A DNA stretch of 64,000 bases from the NCBI GenBank assembly GCA_947172415.1, contig OX359200.1:4404501-4468500 (forward strand), read 5' to 3'. This document shows, one piece after another, positions 11,401 to 23,900 of the stretch. Both the position numbers and the translations under genes were made by a program. Position 1 is the first letter of the stretch. Every line of letters begins with the position of its first letter. A model generated the notes under the pieces. It did no database searches, was not told the DNA's origin, and saw only the letters and a list, made by a program, of their open reading frames with translations. Origin of the DNA: Chondrosia reniformis. Its lineage: Eukaryota > Porifera > Demospongiae > Chondrillida > Chondrillidae.

Positions 11401-13467
11401 GGTTTGTATGAATATTAGAGATCAGTTCCAATTTCTGTCGTCAAAGCTGCACTGTGAGGTTAAACATTTAGTGTTGGACAAAGTGATTGCCCAAATGGAC
11501 ACAATCATTTTGAAACAAGTATGTTTACAGTACCTGTGTGCTTACCTCCAGAGATCTGTACACTCGTTTCCTCTTTTCATATCTGCTATTTTGTGTTTGT
11601 GTGCATAGTAGCTGTAATAAATGTCCAGTAATAGCGGCATATACGTAGACAGGTAATAGAACAGCTATAGTTCTGTAGTCGTTTTGTGTTACCTTTTTAA
11701 CCCGAGTCTAATGATTAAGACACCTTTTTCCTCTCTATTTAACTGGTGACTGGTACTGCTTCTGTAGTTGTATACATTTTATTGTCACTACATGTTGATT
11801 GGCACCACTAGTGCATGAAAAGCCCAATTATTTAAGTCTATATTAATCCCGCCTTCAGTGTAGATGGTTAGTTTAAAGAGTCACTCTTATGTATTCCAAT
11901 AGAGTATGTACGTATGTACAATATATCATTATCAGGGAGAATGGTAGTACTGCCAAAAAATATGGCCGCCCTATACAGTGTATTATCAATATTATATATT
12001 TGCATGTGTCTTCTCCTGTTGTTATAGGTTGTTATGGTAAACTATTTTAGTGATGGTGGAGCAGCCCAGTTTTGTACTGATCTGATGAAAAACCTGTTAC
12101 CTTTGCTGACTCAGCATCTGAATCTACCAAAGGAACATATTTTACCAAAGTGAGAACATAGAAGTTGTGTGTTTGAAGATGAGTTTCCTCTTTTGGACAT
12201 TTTAGTTGACCATAAGTATTTTATGTAGAAATCTGATACATTGGGGGAGCAATGGTATGAGGGTGCCTAAGCAGTTTAGGGGATCCCCAAAAGTCTAGGG
12301 CAAAATCAATCCTAGGGGGGAATGCCCCCTCCCCCTCTATGCAGCCCTGATTAAGCTATACACAATACTTTGGTATAATGGATCTCTTAAGGGATTTCTC
12401 ATAGGTATATCATCTCTCTATCCTTGGCCAGTGACATCTCCTTGTTTTTATGCACATAAACTTATGGTATGAATTTCAAATCTCTAAATTCTCAAAGTCA
12501 ATTATCTTACGTATATACCTTTTTGACTGTGAATTGCACTATAATGAGTGAAATAATATGTATGTATATCTATGTGTGCGAATACATTGTCGAGTGGAGA
12601 AGAATAGAAGGAGAAGGAAAACTCTTGTATCCTTTTCCTTTCTTTCATCTTCTTTACATCTACATCTACTTTAAAGTAAACAAGTAGTTCGAGTTTAAAA
12701 ACTCGTGGGGCTGCCGCCCCCGAATTAACTCGAACTACTTGGCCGCATCGTTGGGATTTAATATATATATTCGTAATGCTAACGATTGAGGACGCTTAAG
12801 TGTCCTGAACATTATAAATAACGATGGAAAAGCTTCGTTAACTAAAGCTTCCTGAACGCCGCCATTTGCAAAAACGATATATTGACGTATAAATTAAGTG
12901 TAACAATAGTTACGTATGAACTCGTATTATACATATATCGACGTATAAAATAAGTGTTATAATAGTTGCGTATGAACCCGTATTATATATATAGATATAT
13001 ATATATATATCTTTCCGTAACATGAAGCCGTACAACGTAATCGGCAAATGAAAACAATATAAGGGGCTGCCTGCGGCAGCCCCTAAAAACAGGGAACTTT
13101 GGATGAAGAAAGGAAAGACTCCTGTATCTTCATCCAAAGCTCTCTTCAGGTTTACTTCCCCTATAGGCTTTTTTACAGAATAGGCATAGCATGTAGGAAA
13201 ATGGTATATTAGATTTTTCATAGATTTTTAATGTAGCATGTTGAAAATGGAGTCTTGGATTATTCGTTATGCAGATCAACAAATGCCTGTACTCTACTTG
13301 GATTGCTGCCGGGCTCAGTTAAACTGCTAGCTGGTGTGCTAGTGAAGCTACAGTTCAATGTGGTCTCAGAGTATGACACTGCTGTAGCAGCACTCAGAGA
13401 CATAAAAGTGTCACATCTGGAACCAAGAGAAGCAGAACTTATTTTAGCAAGAAGAATTATTAGCTAG
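5493..13467 (+). CDS. RINT1: RINT1, RAD50 interactor 1 / TIP20-family tethering subunit
   Basis: Thirteen exons keep one open frame of 765 aa: 5493-5618, 6212-6459, 7351-7530, 7609-7740, 7955-8084, 8234-8347, 8955-9198, 9695-9847, 9910-10106, 10680-10954, 11335-11518, 12028-12149, 13275-13467. Human RINT1 is 792 aa. Recognised blocks include PLRKRFVYHF, KPEWFLSQVLLWI, LPECAEKLMSIISSITDRY, VNYFSDGGAAQF and a C-terminal LARR. RINT1 works with NBAS and ZW10 in the NRZ complex that tethers Golgi-derived vesicles at the ER; human RINT1 also binds RAD50. The first 42 residues look coiled-coil-like. The exon 4/5 and 7/8 borders are the least certain; exon 7 could end 14 bases earlier. The introns hold repeats, including a cruciform-ended element in the last one. 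The SLC37 gene starts 318 bp after the stop codon. Confidence 0.9.
7141..7289. repeat. Foldback element in RINT1 intron 2
   Basis: Imperfect inverted arms of roughly 48-52 bp lie at about 7141-7188 and 7238-7289. Both include GTTCATC, a TTTGAG core and GTCTAAAGACA or its complement. There is no coding capacity, so a small MITE-like element is likely. Confidence 0.6.
8405..8660 (-). repeat. Dispersed repeat family R1, long copy in RINT1 intron 6
   Basis: Reverse-orientation copy with TACATGCTATGCCTATTCTG, CCTATAGGGGAACTAAACC and GATGAAGATACAGGAGTC, extending through TTCATCAGTGATCCTGGGAG. It is very similar to the copy at 31800-32040 over its whole length, so these two are among the youngest family members here. 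Confidence 0.65.
12680..13090 (+). mobile_element. Cruciform-ended interspersed element, copy 1 (RINT1 intron 12)
   Basis: About 411 bp, sharing most of its sequence with 40724-41163. The 5' end is a nested palindrome: 14-bp perfect outer arms (12682-12695 and 12727-12740) enclose CGAGTTT/AAACTCG and GGGGC/GCCCC stems. The 3' end is a hairpin with AGGGGCTGCC / GGCAGCCCCT arms and a short loop. The middle is AT-rich, with CGTATAA repeats and a TATATA tract. No coding sequence was found. It could be a non-autonomous DNA element; Helitron was considered, but the 3' CTRR context is not convincing. An R1 repeat follows directly at 13095-13222. Confidence 0.65.
13095..13222 (+). repeat. Dispersed repeat family R1, copy in RINT1 intron 12
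   Basis: Contains GACTCCTGTATCTTCATCC, CCCCTATAGGCTTTTTTACA and GCATAGCATGTAGGAAAAT, and lies directly against the cruciform-ended element. Confidence 0.6.
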
Positions 13468-13784
13468 GTAGTTCCAACGCCACTCCTGCATGGTAGTGAC
13501 TTGCAATTGGTACTATTTGACTAATATTGATTTATTTAAAACTTTATTCTACCATCACCAAAATTTAATCTTACCGGATTCATAATTGGATGACGTCAGT
13601 CTGTATAGTGTGAGCGATATCCATTAAATAATTAAATGAAATCATCATACTCGAACACATCTCGTACAGACGTTGTTTTAGGGATATATATGAGGCAGAA
13701 TTGAGACAGGATGCCCCAGTGTATATAAATAGTTCACCCGCGCGAATTTGGATTACAAAGGAATGCCCATATCCGAAACCACTG

Positions 13785-16700
13785 ATGGCAGCGGACAGTA
13801 CCATGACTTTTGAGGACGAAAGCTTAGGCTCACTGGAAGAGGAGCAAGAGCAAGACTGCCGTTCGGTATAGCTCTACGTATGAACACGTTCACCGTTTGA
13901 ACTTCCTAATTAGCTTTTGCCAAATTGTGGTAGAATATTATAATGGAATTAGCGATTGGTTTTAAATCTCTACAATTTATTATTAGAAATTCTTAAAGAT
14001 GCCATGGGGAATTCTCGTCCTGGAAACGACTGGAGTTTGTAAACGCGTGCATAAAGAGAAGTGGAGAAGAAGAATGTTAGAAACAGAACACCACCCACTA
14101 AAATACTAATTTCTAGATCCGCTATACCATAATATTTGGTTATTTGAGAGTCTCACTGGTTTTCCGTTCCCTTATTTAGATATGGTACTATAGTCTTAAT
14201 GCTGACATTTCTTGTATATATGAGTTTTCACTTGTCTCGTGTGACAATTGGGACTGTTAAGGTAAGTTTTGTAAGTATTAATTTAGACATTTAATCAGAT
14301 CTCTGTGATGTGGTTAAACAGTACAGGCTCTGATTCCTATATATATTACATCACAGTACTGAATCCCTAGGATTTTTAATAAAATATCACAAGAAGGGGG
14401 TAAAATGTACAATATATTGGGGAAGCCTAGCACAGTATATTTTTGCAATTAAAAATGGGCAATTTGAGAGAAGGGAATAAAAAGCCCTTCAAAAGTAAAG
14501 GAGGCATATATATAGCTGAGGCACTGGATGATTGCATGGAGGTGATCACTATTTGTCCTTCTATTGGCCTTCAGTCATTAAATTTGATCATGAGTATATA
14601 TTTGTGTATATATACAGTCAAAATAATCCTGCTTGGAGTTGTGAGTTTACTTTTTGTAGATTGTACTTCTGCCAGAATGTAGAAGAAGTCTTTCATACAC
14701 TAACACAACTGAAATATGTACAAGCCTTCAGCCTGCCAGTAACCATAGTAACGAAACATGCCCACCTGGATGGCAGCCTTTCCGTGAGTTATATACTCAT
14801 AGGAGTAGCATACAACATCCCAGGGCAACCAAACACGTCCACATGTAAGCATCTTCCTTTGCCATGTAATGGTTAAGTAGGTATGTATATACATGCAGCA
14901 TGTATACCTGGTTAATTGCAAATACAATAAATATAATTTATATATTCTGCATAATATTCTGTGTAAAAGGGTTTTGTGTATATAAAAGTAGTTATGCACC
15001 TACGTACATCTTGTATTGATTGGGGATTCTCTTGTGATATATCATGTTACGAATCTCATTAGTTGGTCCAGAAGGTGCCACGAGGCTTGGTATACTTGAC
15101 AGCTCCTTCCTGTTCACTTATGCAGTGTGCATGTTTATCAGGTAAATTATACAACCATTGATTGAGCAAGAACTACACTGTGTTGCACAATGTGTATATT
15201 AATAATTGCAATATATCTGGTTTTATTTTCTCAGTGGCTATATTGGAGATAGAGTTCCATTGAGGTACTTTCTGAGCATAGGAATGTTTGGTCAGTTGGT
15301 TTACTATAAATGTATGTACGTATATGCAGGTCTACTGTAGACAAACACTGTTCTACTCTACATGCTAAGCAATTTATCCCATAGGACACTTTAAAACTTA
15401 GTCATATGCAATAATCAATGCCCAATGTTAGTGATTTCAAGTGCACGCAGGACTCACAAAAGATCAAGAAGAAGACAAAGATTTCCAGGGTCACTGATGA
15501 AGGGTGGAATTCCCAGAAACAGCTGTCTGACCCAGTAGACAAGAAGAATGTAAAAGGAGAAACATCTTGTATCCTCATCCAAAGCTCTCATGGGTTTAGT
15601 TCCCTATAGGCCTTTTACTAGCATGTAAAAATTAATGGTATATTGATTTTTCATGCCACTCTATGTTCCTTTTATCGTGTACAGGTGCTGCAGTGTCGAC
15701 TAGCCTCTTTGGAATGGCATTCTTCCTTGAAATTCATAGTCTAGCATATTTTATAATTATTCAGGTAAGTTTTTTTATCTCAGTTTTTTAACCTCCATTA
15801 GGAATTCATTTGATTTCTGATTCTATTGTCTGCCCAGATTTTAGGTGGTATGTTTCAATCAACTGGATGGCCAGCACTTGTGGCAATAGTAGCAAATTGG
15901 TTTGGAATGTCAAAGTCAGTAGATGCTAACAGCCTTTATTCAAAAATAGGGGAACTTTAAGATCTAAAGCCGATCTTAAAGTATCAACATTGATCATCAT
16001 TGAACTCTGGATGTTACCCCTGCCCACTCATGCATGTCCCCTCAGGAGTACAATGAGCTTGTATATATGCCATACTGATGAATCCTACTAAGGAGAAAAC
16101 AGCTGTCTATGGCTCGACCATCTTTTGAGTGGCTAGGGGTAGGGGGAGACTGTGGTCCCCATCAAGCGAACTTCGGTTCCGTCCATTAGCTCATTGCGCT
16201 CCTCATGCAAGGGACATGAGTGGGTAAGGGTAATATCCAGAGTTCAATGATGGTGAATAGCCTTTATTCACCTATATTTAGTGTTTAGGTACGTATCTGT
16301 GTCTGTTGATATTATAGGAGAGGGACGATTATGGGATTTTGGAATTGGCACACCTCGGTAGGAAATCTTTTGGGATACCTAATTCCTGGTATCTGGGCAC
16401 ATCCAGATAGCTGGTGAGTTTATGACAGAATTTTCTTAAACCTATGTATATGACTATGTGTATATGTATACCTGTAGGGGCTGGTCGTTCCTTGCTGCTG
16501 GTTTTATCATGTTTTCCATCAACTTAGCCATTTTCCTTTTTCTTCCAACAGGTCTGTAAAAGATATCTCTTTATACATAAACCTACGTATATATTATTAC
16601 AGTAGAGATATAGACAGATATGTGAAGGTATTTGTTGAAGATGGGCATAACTTAGAAGGAATTAAACTATTTATATACTGTATATCGGGAATGGAATGTG

Positions 16701-19700
16701 CATGTATGAGAGATTATATATAAGTTTGCCTGCATCCGCAATCCTCAGTACTGCAGTATACTAATCTGTACATCTTAAGGTTCATCTTACATTTTTTCAC
16801 CTTAAATTAATGGTTTATATTTATATCTGTAATTTAGATAAGTTGCAATTACCCTCTCATTTAATTCCTATAATATACAGTATATTATGTATTATGTAAA
16901 ACAAATCTTTAAATGTTCATCTGTTGATCTAGTGAGTGTCCATATAGGTGCAGTGTTGGTGTAATATTTAGTTAATTGTTTTGGCACCGGGGTTATTCTT
17001 CAGTGACTGTTTAGTGACATGCATGTATATATTGAGTCACTTGTATGTGAATGTAATACTCTTGAACAGTATACATATAACAAAAAAGACTCTTGTGATT
17101 CACTAGGTTTACCTTTCTCCAGACCCTGAAATGCTTGGTCTAACACCTCCACAACATCAAGAGCGACCAGAAAGTACTGACTCAAAAGAGACCAAGGTAG
17201 AATCTGAATCTGATCCCGTAGAGAAGACCTCTCTTGTTAGTATAGTCAAAATTAATGTTTATTACCATCACCTATGACCTTTATATGTAGGCTAGGAAAA
17301 AAAGGAAAAAAACAGCAGTTCAGTTTTTTCAAGCCTTAAAAATACCGGTATGTTTTATTTATCTACCTACGTACGTATGTGGAATAATGTGTACACAATT
17401 ACTTGTATGTCTCTCATGTAGGGCATAATAGAGTACTCCTTGGCCCTGTTCTTTGCCAAACTAATTGCTTACACTTTTCTCTTTTGGCTGCCTTTCTATA
17501 TCTCAAACACAAGTTAGTGTCACTCATATCTTCCAGGCCTGCTTCACCTATTCATTTAGTCATTATATTTAACCTCTTTGATTAGTTAACTGGAAATTCT
17601 CCTAGATTACAGTGGTAATACCTTTTTCTGTTATCTTTGTAATGTTAAAATAAACTCAGCATCTGATACAAAGCGCGTAGCCTTTATCATCACATTCTAT
17701 GAAACTATGTTAACGAAAGGATTCTTTAGAGTTTTATTTGTAATCAGACTATATGTAGTATGTATTTAAAGTTCTTCTCTGTCTGTTTTAATTAGGAGTT
17801 GGTGGTGTTTGTCTAAGTACTTATGAAGCTGTTCTTTTGGCCGGCCTCTTTGACGTTGGAGCTATGATAGGTTGGTTAAGATATATATGTATTGAGATGA
17901 ACATATATTTGAAAATATGAAAATTAATATTGTAGTTGTAACTTGTCTTATAAATAAATCACTGCTTCAAATTGTCATTATGTTTTTTGTTTGTACATAT
18001 ATATACTCAATATTACAGGTAGCTTATTAATTGGATTTTTATCTGATACCATTCACAGTCGTGCAATATCTTGCCTCATCTCATTTGTATTAGCTATACC
18101 ATCAGTGAGTTAATAGTTAACTATTGATAATAGTTAATATGTACTTTCATTGAATGCATATATACACATAGTGTATACTGGGTTGTATAATATTAATAGC
18201 AAATTTCTCCTTTTTTTACACTTACGTAGGTGTTATTTTATCTATTCTATGGCTATGTCAACTTGGGAGCCTCTATATGTACGTACGTAGGTGCCTCCAT
18301 TTACGTACCATATTTGTCTGAATAGAAGTCCAGGCCTTTATTTTGTTCCCGTCATTTTTGAATCAGCCTATATATATTTGAATCCGGCTCTATGCGAGCT
18401 TCTATGAAATAATTCTCTTGGTGTCCGTACCCATCTCCTGAGCAGCGTTTACTAAGTCTTTTTGCCATGCACTTCACAGCCTTAAGCTTTTCTCAACAAC
18501 ATTTTGGACCATCATATTGGCAATGCTACTGCAATGTAAACTACTGAGACTTATCAATCAGTTCACACTTTGACTCAGTGTGTCAACTCGAGAGACCCCA
18601 GCCTGTTTACAAGACCTGGCTTCTATTAAATTTTACAAATAGCCCAGCTAAGCTTCTATACAGACAAATATGTAAATAATCTAGGTTAGTGGATCTACAT
18701 TAATGTGGTTTATTTACTTGTAGTCTTAATCACAATGGCTGGCATCACAGTCAATGCTGCTTATGCCTTGATCACCACTTCTGTGTCTGCTGACTTGGTG
18801 AGTATACAGAATGCCTATTACTTTTGAATTGTAATTGATCATGAGAAATAATTGCTAATAATAGCAAAGATAATTTAATTTCATGATTTTGGACTTGTGC
18901 TGATTGTGTGTGAAGGGTACTCATAAAATAATGAAAGACAACAAGAAGGCCAAAGCAACAGTTGCTGCCATCATTGATGGAACTGGATCATTTGGTGAGA
19001 GAGAAAGAGAGATATACATTCAAAGCTCTCACATGGTTTAGTTCCCTATAGACCTTTTACGCTAAAGTAGATGTAGCATGTTGAAAGGTTTTGTTGGATG
19101 ATTTATGAGTAGCAGAATATCCGTACAGTTTATAAGAAAGCTTGAGAAACTTGATAAAATAACACAAAAAATGGACTGGAGTTGTGCATTTGTATATTGT
19201 TCGGCAGGACTACTATGAATTTAATAAGCCACCTTTTTAACTTTATTCAGTACATTTTATTATTTTTGGCTTCTATAGACACTCGGAATTATGAGATTTC
19301 ACTCTACATTTCATCCATGATATTGGTCGGAATAATTTGTATGTGGTTGTGTGTTCTTCTCTGTATACGTATATATAGGAGGGGCTATTGGACCATTTCT
19401 AGCAGGATTTATTAATGATCAATATGTGAGTTACAGTGTCAACAGGAGTTCCAGGACCTGTAAATACCATCCTTAGAATAAGTGCCTAAATATAATTTGA
19501 AAATAGAGCTGCAACATTGAATGAAATGGGCTCTTCATCTTTACTGTTACTGTAATGGTATAATGCATAATTATAATATCTACTGCTTGTTCATTATGTA
19601 GGGCTGGCCTGAAGTATTTTATCTTATAATTGCTTGTTGCTTAGCAGCAGGACTGGTGAGTGTACACAATACATAGGTGTTATACAATACTTTTTTAGTA

Positions 19701-20298
19701 CATCCACTCATCTATACATACATACATACATACATACATCATTTCGTCTGTCCAATCATCCTGATCCATTCATCAAACCACTTCTATATTAAATCAATCA
19801 AAACATCTACAGGTCCTTCAAGTCACCCATCCAATCATACAATCAATTATTGTCATGCACTATATCCAGAGTCTTCTTTATGTGTGCATGCATGCATAAG
19901 CAGTAACTTTACACTGTTTTAGATGGTATCCAGAATAGTTGTTAAAGACGTTATAAGGGGATTGAAGTATCTCAAGAGAAAGTAAGTATATACGTATTAT
20001 ATATGCTTATTAAATTAAAGGAATTTTAAAAATAGCATTTATTTGAATTATAATAATAATAAAGATTAAGGAGGAAGTGGATATTAAGACTTGTGAGCTA
20101 TATAATTAATGTAATTCAATTCCTGTCCTGGATGTACGTATACACTTTTGAATGCATTGTTAATGGATATTTGCTATTTTCAGGTGCTCAGCTTTGCCGC
20201 AGGTGCCTTTGGCTGTTAAATATAAAACTGCTCCTGCAGAAGATGATAGGACCATCTTAATTGAGGATGACTCTAATAATGTGTTGCATGCCAAATAA
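13785..20298 (+). CDS. SLC37-family sugar-phosphate/phosphate antiporter (SLC37A3-like)
   Basis: About 21 exons encode a 12-TM major facilitator protein. Well-joined exons include 14660-14783, 15072-15141, 15235-15290, 15685-15764, 15838-15914, 16318-16413, 16478-16551, 17107-17235, 17291-17347, 17422-17512, 17796-17870, 18019-18104, 18230-18278, 18724-18797, 18916-18994, 19379-19425, 19602-19655, 19923-19981 and 20184-20298. Diagnostic stretches are GYIGDRVPLRYFLSIGMFG (the MFS loop 2-3 motif), QSTGWPALVAIVANWFG, GIWNW-like MGFWNWHTSVGNLLGY, and ALITTSVSADLG. SLC37 members exchange glucose-6-phosphate or glycerol-3-phosphate for phosphate, usually at the ER. A basic KKRKK run lies in the central loop. 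Two joins do not resolve: exon 1 (13785-13865) to exon 2 (ending 14261), and 16551 to 17107; a small exon may be missing. Confidence 0.85.
15470..15660 (+). repeat. Dispersed repeat family R1, copy in SLC37 intron
   Basis: Shows CACTGATGAAGGGTGGAATT, TCCTCATCCAAAGCTCTCAT and GTTTAGTTCCCTATAGGCC. It lies wholly inside the intron between the exons ending 15290 and starting 15685. Confidence 0.6.
15993..16252. repeat. Foldback element in SLC37 intron
   Basis: Inverted arms of about 60-65 bp lie at roughly 15993-16055 and 16188-16252. They share CATCATTGAACTCTGGAT and CCCACTCATG with their complements, around a spacer of about 130 bp. MITE-like, without coding capacity. Confidence 0.65.
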
Positions 20299-20994
20299 CT
20301 TGTATATACTAATCTTTGTTTACAGTGAATCGTTCATGTACATATGCATATACTTACTTGTGCATGGATAAATCTTGTATCAGCTATATATTCAGTAAAG
20401 AAATTTCAAAACATCTCGTAGCAGTCTCCCTAAGTCTCCATATATAGTCTCATACTCTCCTGTGGTAGACAGACAGCTATTGCATGTATATTTATAATAA
20501 CTGACAAAATATTAGGAGATGTACTTTAAAGTTATTGGCATGCATGTAATGTGATCTTGGCATCCTGTATATCAAATTGAAATGTACAGGTTGTTCTTTA
20601 TATTGTATATATGATCCTGTAATGAAATGAAAATTAATGATCATATACGTACACTTTAATTAAGCTAGCTAATAAAGAAAAGGATGAACGGTTACTTAAA
20701 TTTCAGTATACAATTTCTTTCGTTATCACATAATCACTATCTTGTTTCGTTACTTTTTGCAGATGTACTAGTCACTGGAGAACACTGCCATTCCTACTTC
20801 TAACAGCATTTTTTTTATTTTACTTGTAATTAGATCATCACATGCTACGTCTGTCACAGTAATGGTGCAATCCTTGTTTATGCAGTCGTGTGACGTAACC
20901 TGATCATATGATACATACTTCTCTAACTTGTATATACGTACGTACCCCTCTCTTAAAACTATTCGACTGACAAGTAGTAGTTGTATTCCGAGCC
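20299..20994. other. Intergenic, SLC37 to CD225 gene
   Basis: No coding exon seen. A diverged relative of the 33846-34219 foldback lies at about 20750-20830 (TTTCGTTACTTTTTGCAGATG). The promoter of the CD225 gene must lie in its right half. Confidence 0.55.
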
Positions 20995-23900
20995 ATGGCT
21001 GATGGTGAGTTGATGCATGTGTTATCTACGTACTTTAAGATGCAAATTGTAATCGACTATGATTTATTTTATAAGATAATCTTGAGCTGGGAAGCGGTTG
21101 TCACCTCCAGACGTTTCCCTATGATTATTCTTGCTTTTGAATCGGACTTCCACTATAATAGGATCTAGGAACCTTAGATCTATAATACGCGTCCATCCTT
21201 GATTAATTCTGAAACGTCCATGAAAGTGAATCGATAATTTAAAGTGGGTTTGCTATTGGTACAGTTTTATGTTTTGAATTCTTAAAATACATATCCTAGA
21301 AAAAAGCAGACAAGAAGAAACTACACCGCTGATACCACAGACGCAGAAAGCGTCTCCAATGCAACCTAACCCACTTCCCCCACCTGGTGAGTGCTTTGGC
21401 TTATGAATGTAATTATGTATAATTTCAGTTTTTGTATATGGCATATAAGAAACAATCTTTATCAATTTTGATTCATACTGTTATACAGTAAGTCATTAAT
21501 TTTTTGTCCTTAATTTCAGAAATGTATTGATTGCTATATAATACATGTATGTTTGAATAAAATATAATTTTTGTTGTCTTTCTTATGTAATGTATACCTG
21601 AAGCTTACTCTGGAAGCACCTATCAAACAAAAGTAAGCCACATGCAAAAGATCTTCAAGCGCTGTACAAATATGCATATTAGGTGCGTATATACTAATAT
21701 AATACCCCATTTGTCAGCATGTATACATCTATACTTTAGAGTAAACTAAACCTACTAGGAACTTTGGATGAGAATACAAGAGTGTTCTCCCCCTTCATCA
21801 GTGACCTAGGGAATTTTTGCCTTCTTACTTCATGATTTTTTGTAATCCTTTCATAAATGTCAACTAAGTCTAGTTAATTGCAAACCATACACATATATGT
21901 ATAGCTATATATAATAATACCTTTACCTTGTTATTTCCATACAGGTCTTAATTGTTTGGCACGCATGTGTGACATGTCCACAAATTTCCGATTTTTGTAA
22001 ATCGTCTTATTAGCGCTTTCAGAGGTGTCACATTCCAGGCGGAAGTGTCTCTAGCATGTGACCTGCGCGTGAAGCGGAGCACCAGCCACTGAAACGTCAC
22101 GAGTCATCACTAGTCGTTACGATGTTAAATTATCAATTGTGAAAACTTATGAGCAATTTATATAGTATAGTGGAGGAAGGCCAACGACGGAGGAAGGCCA
22201 ATAAAGGCCTACGTGACCGAAACGTTCTATTTTTCTTTTGATTATACTACGTTAATAATCAAAAGAAGAATAGAACGTTTTTCTTTTGATTATACTACGT
22301 TAATAATCAAAAAAGAATAGAACGTTTCTGTCACGTAAGCCTTAATTCCTCAGCTATTATTAACGTATTATAATAGCTGAGGAATTAAGGCTTACGTGAC
22401 CGAAACGTTCTATTTTCTTTTGATTATACTTCGTTAATTGCTCATACATTTTCGCCATTGATAATTACATAGATATTAGTAGACATGCAATATGCTTACT
22501 GTTTCCACTTACCTCTTACAACAACAATAAACTCCGATCAAAGAAACTGTATCGCTACCGAGAAGCCTTACTTGACATATCAACTTCGGAAGTCTAATGT
22601 TTGTACCAAATATTTGGGTGCATATGCAACGTCATAAGACGTCATTGTATGATGGCTCAGCTATACTACTAATTTTGGCTGACAATCACGTGACAATACC
22701 ATTACTCGAAGGAGAAGAGACAAATGGAAAACGAACCGATTATTAGACAGTGGAGAATTGTATATCTAACCATTTTTTGACATCAATCTCTTCAGTAAGT
22801 AACAGCCTAAAAGTTGTGTGTATACTCCTGGAATATTCCCTTGTTTAACTGAGATATTAAGTACTAGAGGCGCCTGATAAAGGTACGAAAATACGTTTTC
22901 GATTATAATTTAAAAACTAAAGGGAATTTTAAAGGAGTATACATACCATCGTTAGATATCATTATCCTTCATAGGTTGGTGTCACCATTTATTCTATATT
23001 CGTATTTTCCACTGTCTAATAAAACATTTTTGGCGATTTCGCACCTATCACTTACGGCCGCTTACGTTCTCCTTTAAGCCTGCAATCGTGACGCTCTTGT
23101 AGCCAAACTATTACGAAAGAATAGCGCTTCAATTCTATATAATTTGTTTAGTGATACGATGTTTCTAAAGTAAAATAGAATAAATTAAAAAGAGTGTTAG
23201 TTAGCGACTTTTATCGAAAATTTCCGGAAGTATGGACATGTTCCACTAGCGCAAGCATATTATTATGCATTTACACACACACATACACACATACATCTGG
23301 CATATATTAATCTAAATTCCTTCTCCTCTACTCCATATAGACAAATGCCACTGTGATAACTACACAACCACAAGCATTGTACATTGACCCCAGGCAGCGA
23401 TCCCGTGAACGTCTCCCCATGATTGGCTTTATTATATCTGCTGTAATGCTTACCACTTGCCTTTCTTTTGGAAATATCTTTGCTTTTGTCTGTCTTATCC
23501 CAGCTTTTGTGTTTGCTATCTTGGTAAGTGTGATGCTCGTATACATGTTTATACATTATTGATAATAGGACGTTTCAACACGTAGGTCTTCATCAGCAAA
23601 CATGTATTGTCAATAATTTATGTGGCTGTTGCTCAATAATACCTCTGGATTATATAAATCATGATCACAACAAACAACCCTTATCACTTCATATTTATAC
23701 ATGTGTAATATATGTAAAAAATATAAATATAGTAAAATTGAACAATCTATATATTCTACATTGCACAGTATGCATATAGTTCTACAAGTATATGGTTCGA
23801 TATTATAGAAGATGTACTGTATTATTTTCATGATTAGTGATTTGAACTGCAAATTGTATATTGTATCCCATGTTGTGACATTTAGCTTTTCTGTACATAT

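Noticed and set aside
12910-13221. 103-aa open frame on the minus strand
   Set aside because: It runs through the AT-rich core and hairpin of the cruciform-ended repeat plus an R1 copy inside RINT1 intron 12; low-complexity and no family resemblance.
5493-20298. RINT1 and SLC37 as an operon-like unit (318-bp gap, same strand)
   Set aside because: Short gaps are normal in a compact genome; no trans-splice or shared-function evidence.
23263-23556. 97-aa minus-strand open frame
   Set aside because: Antisense shadow of CD225-gene exon 4.
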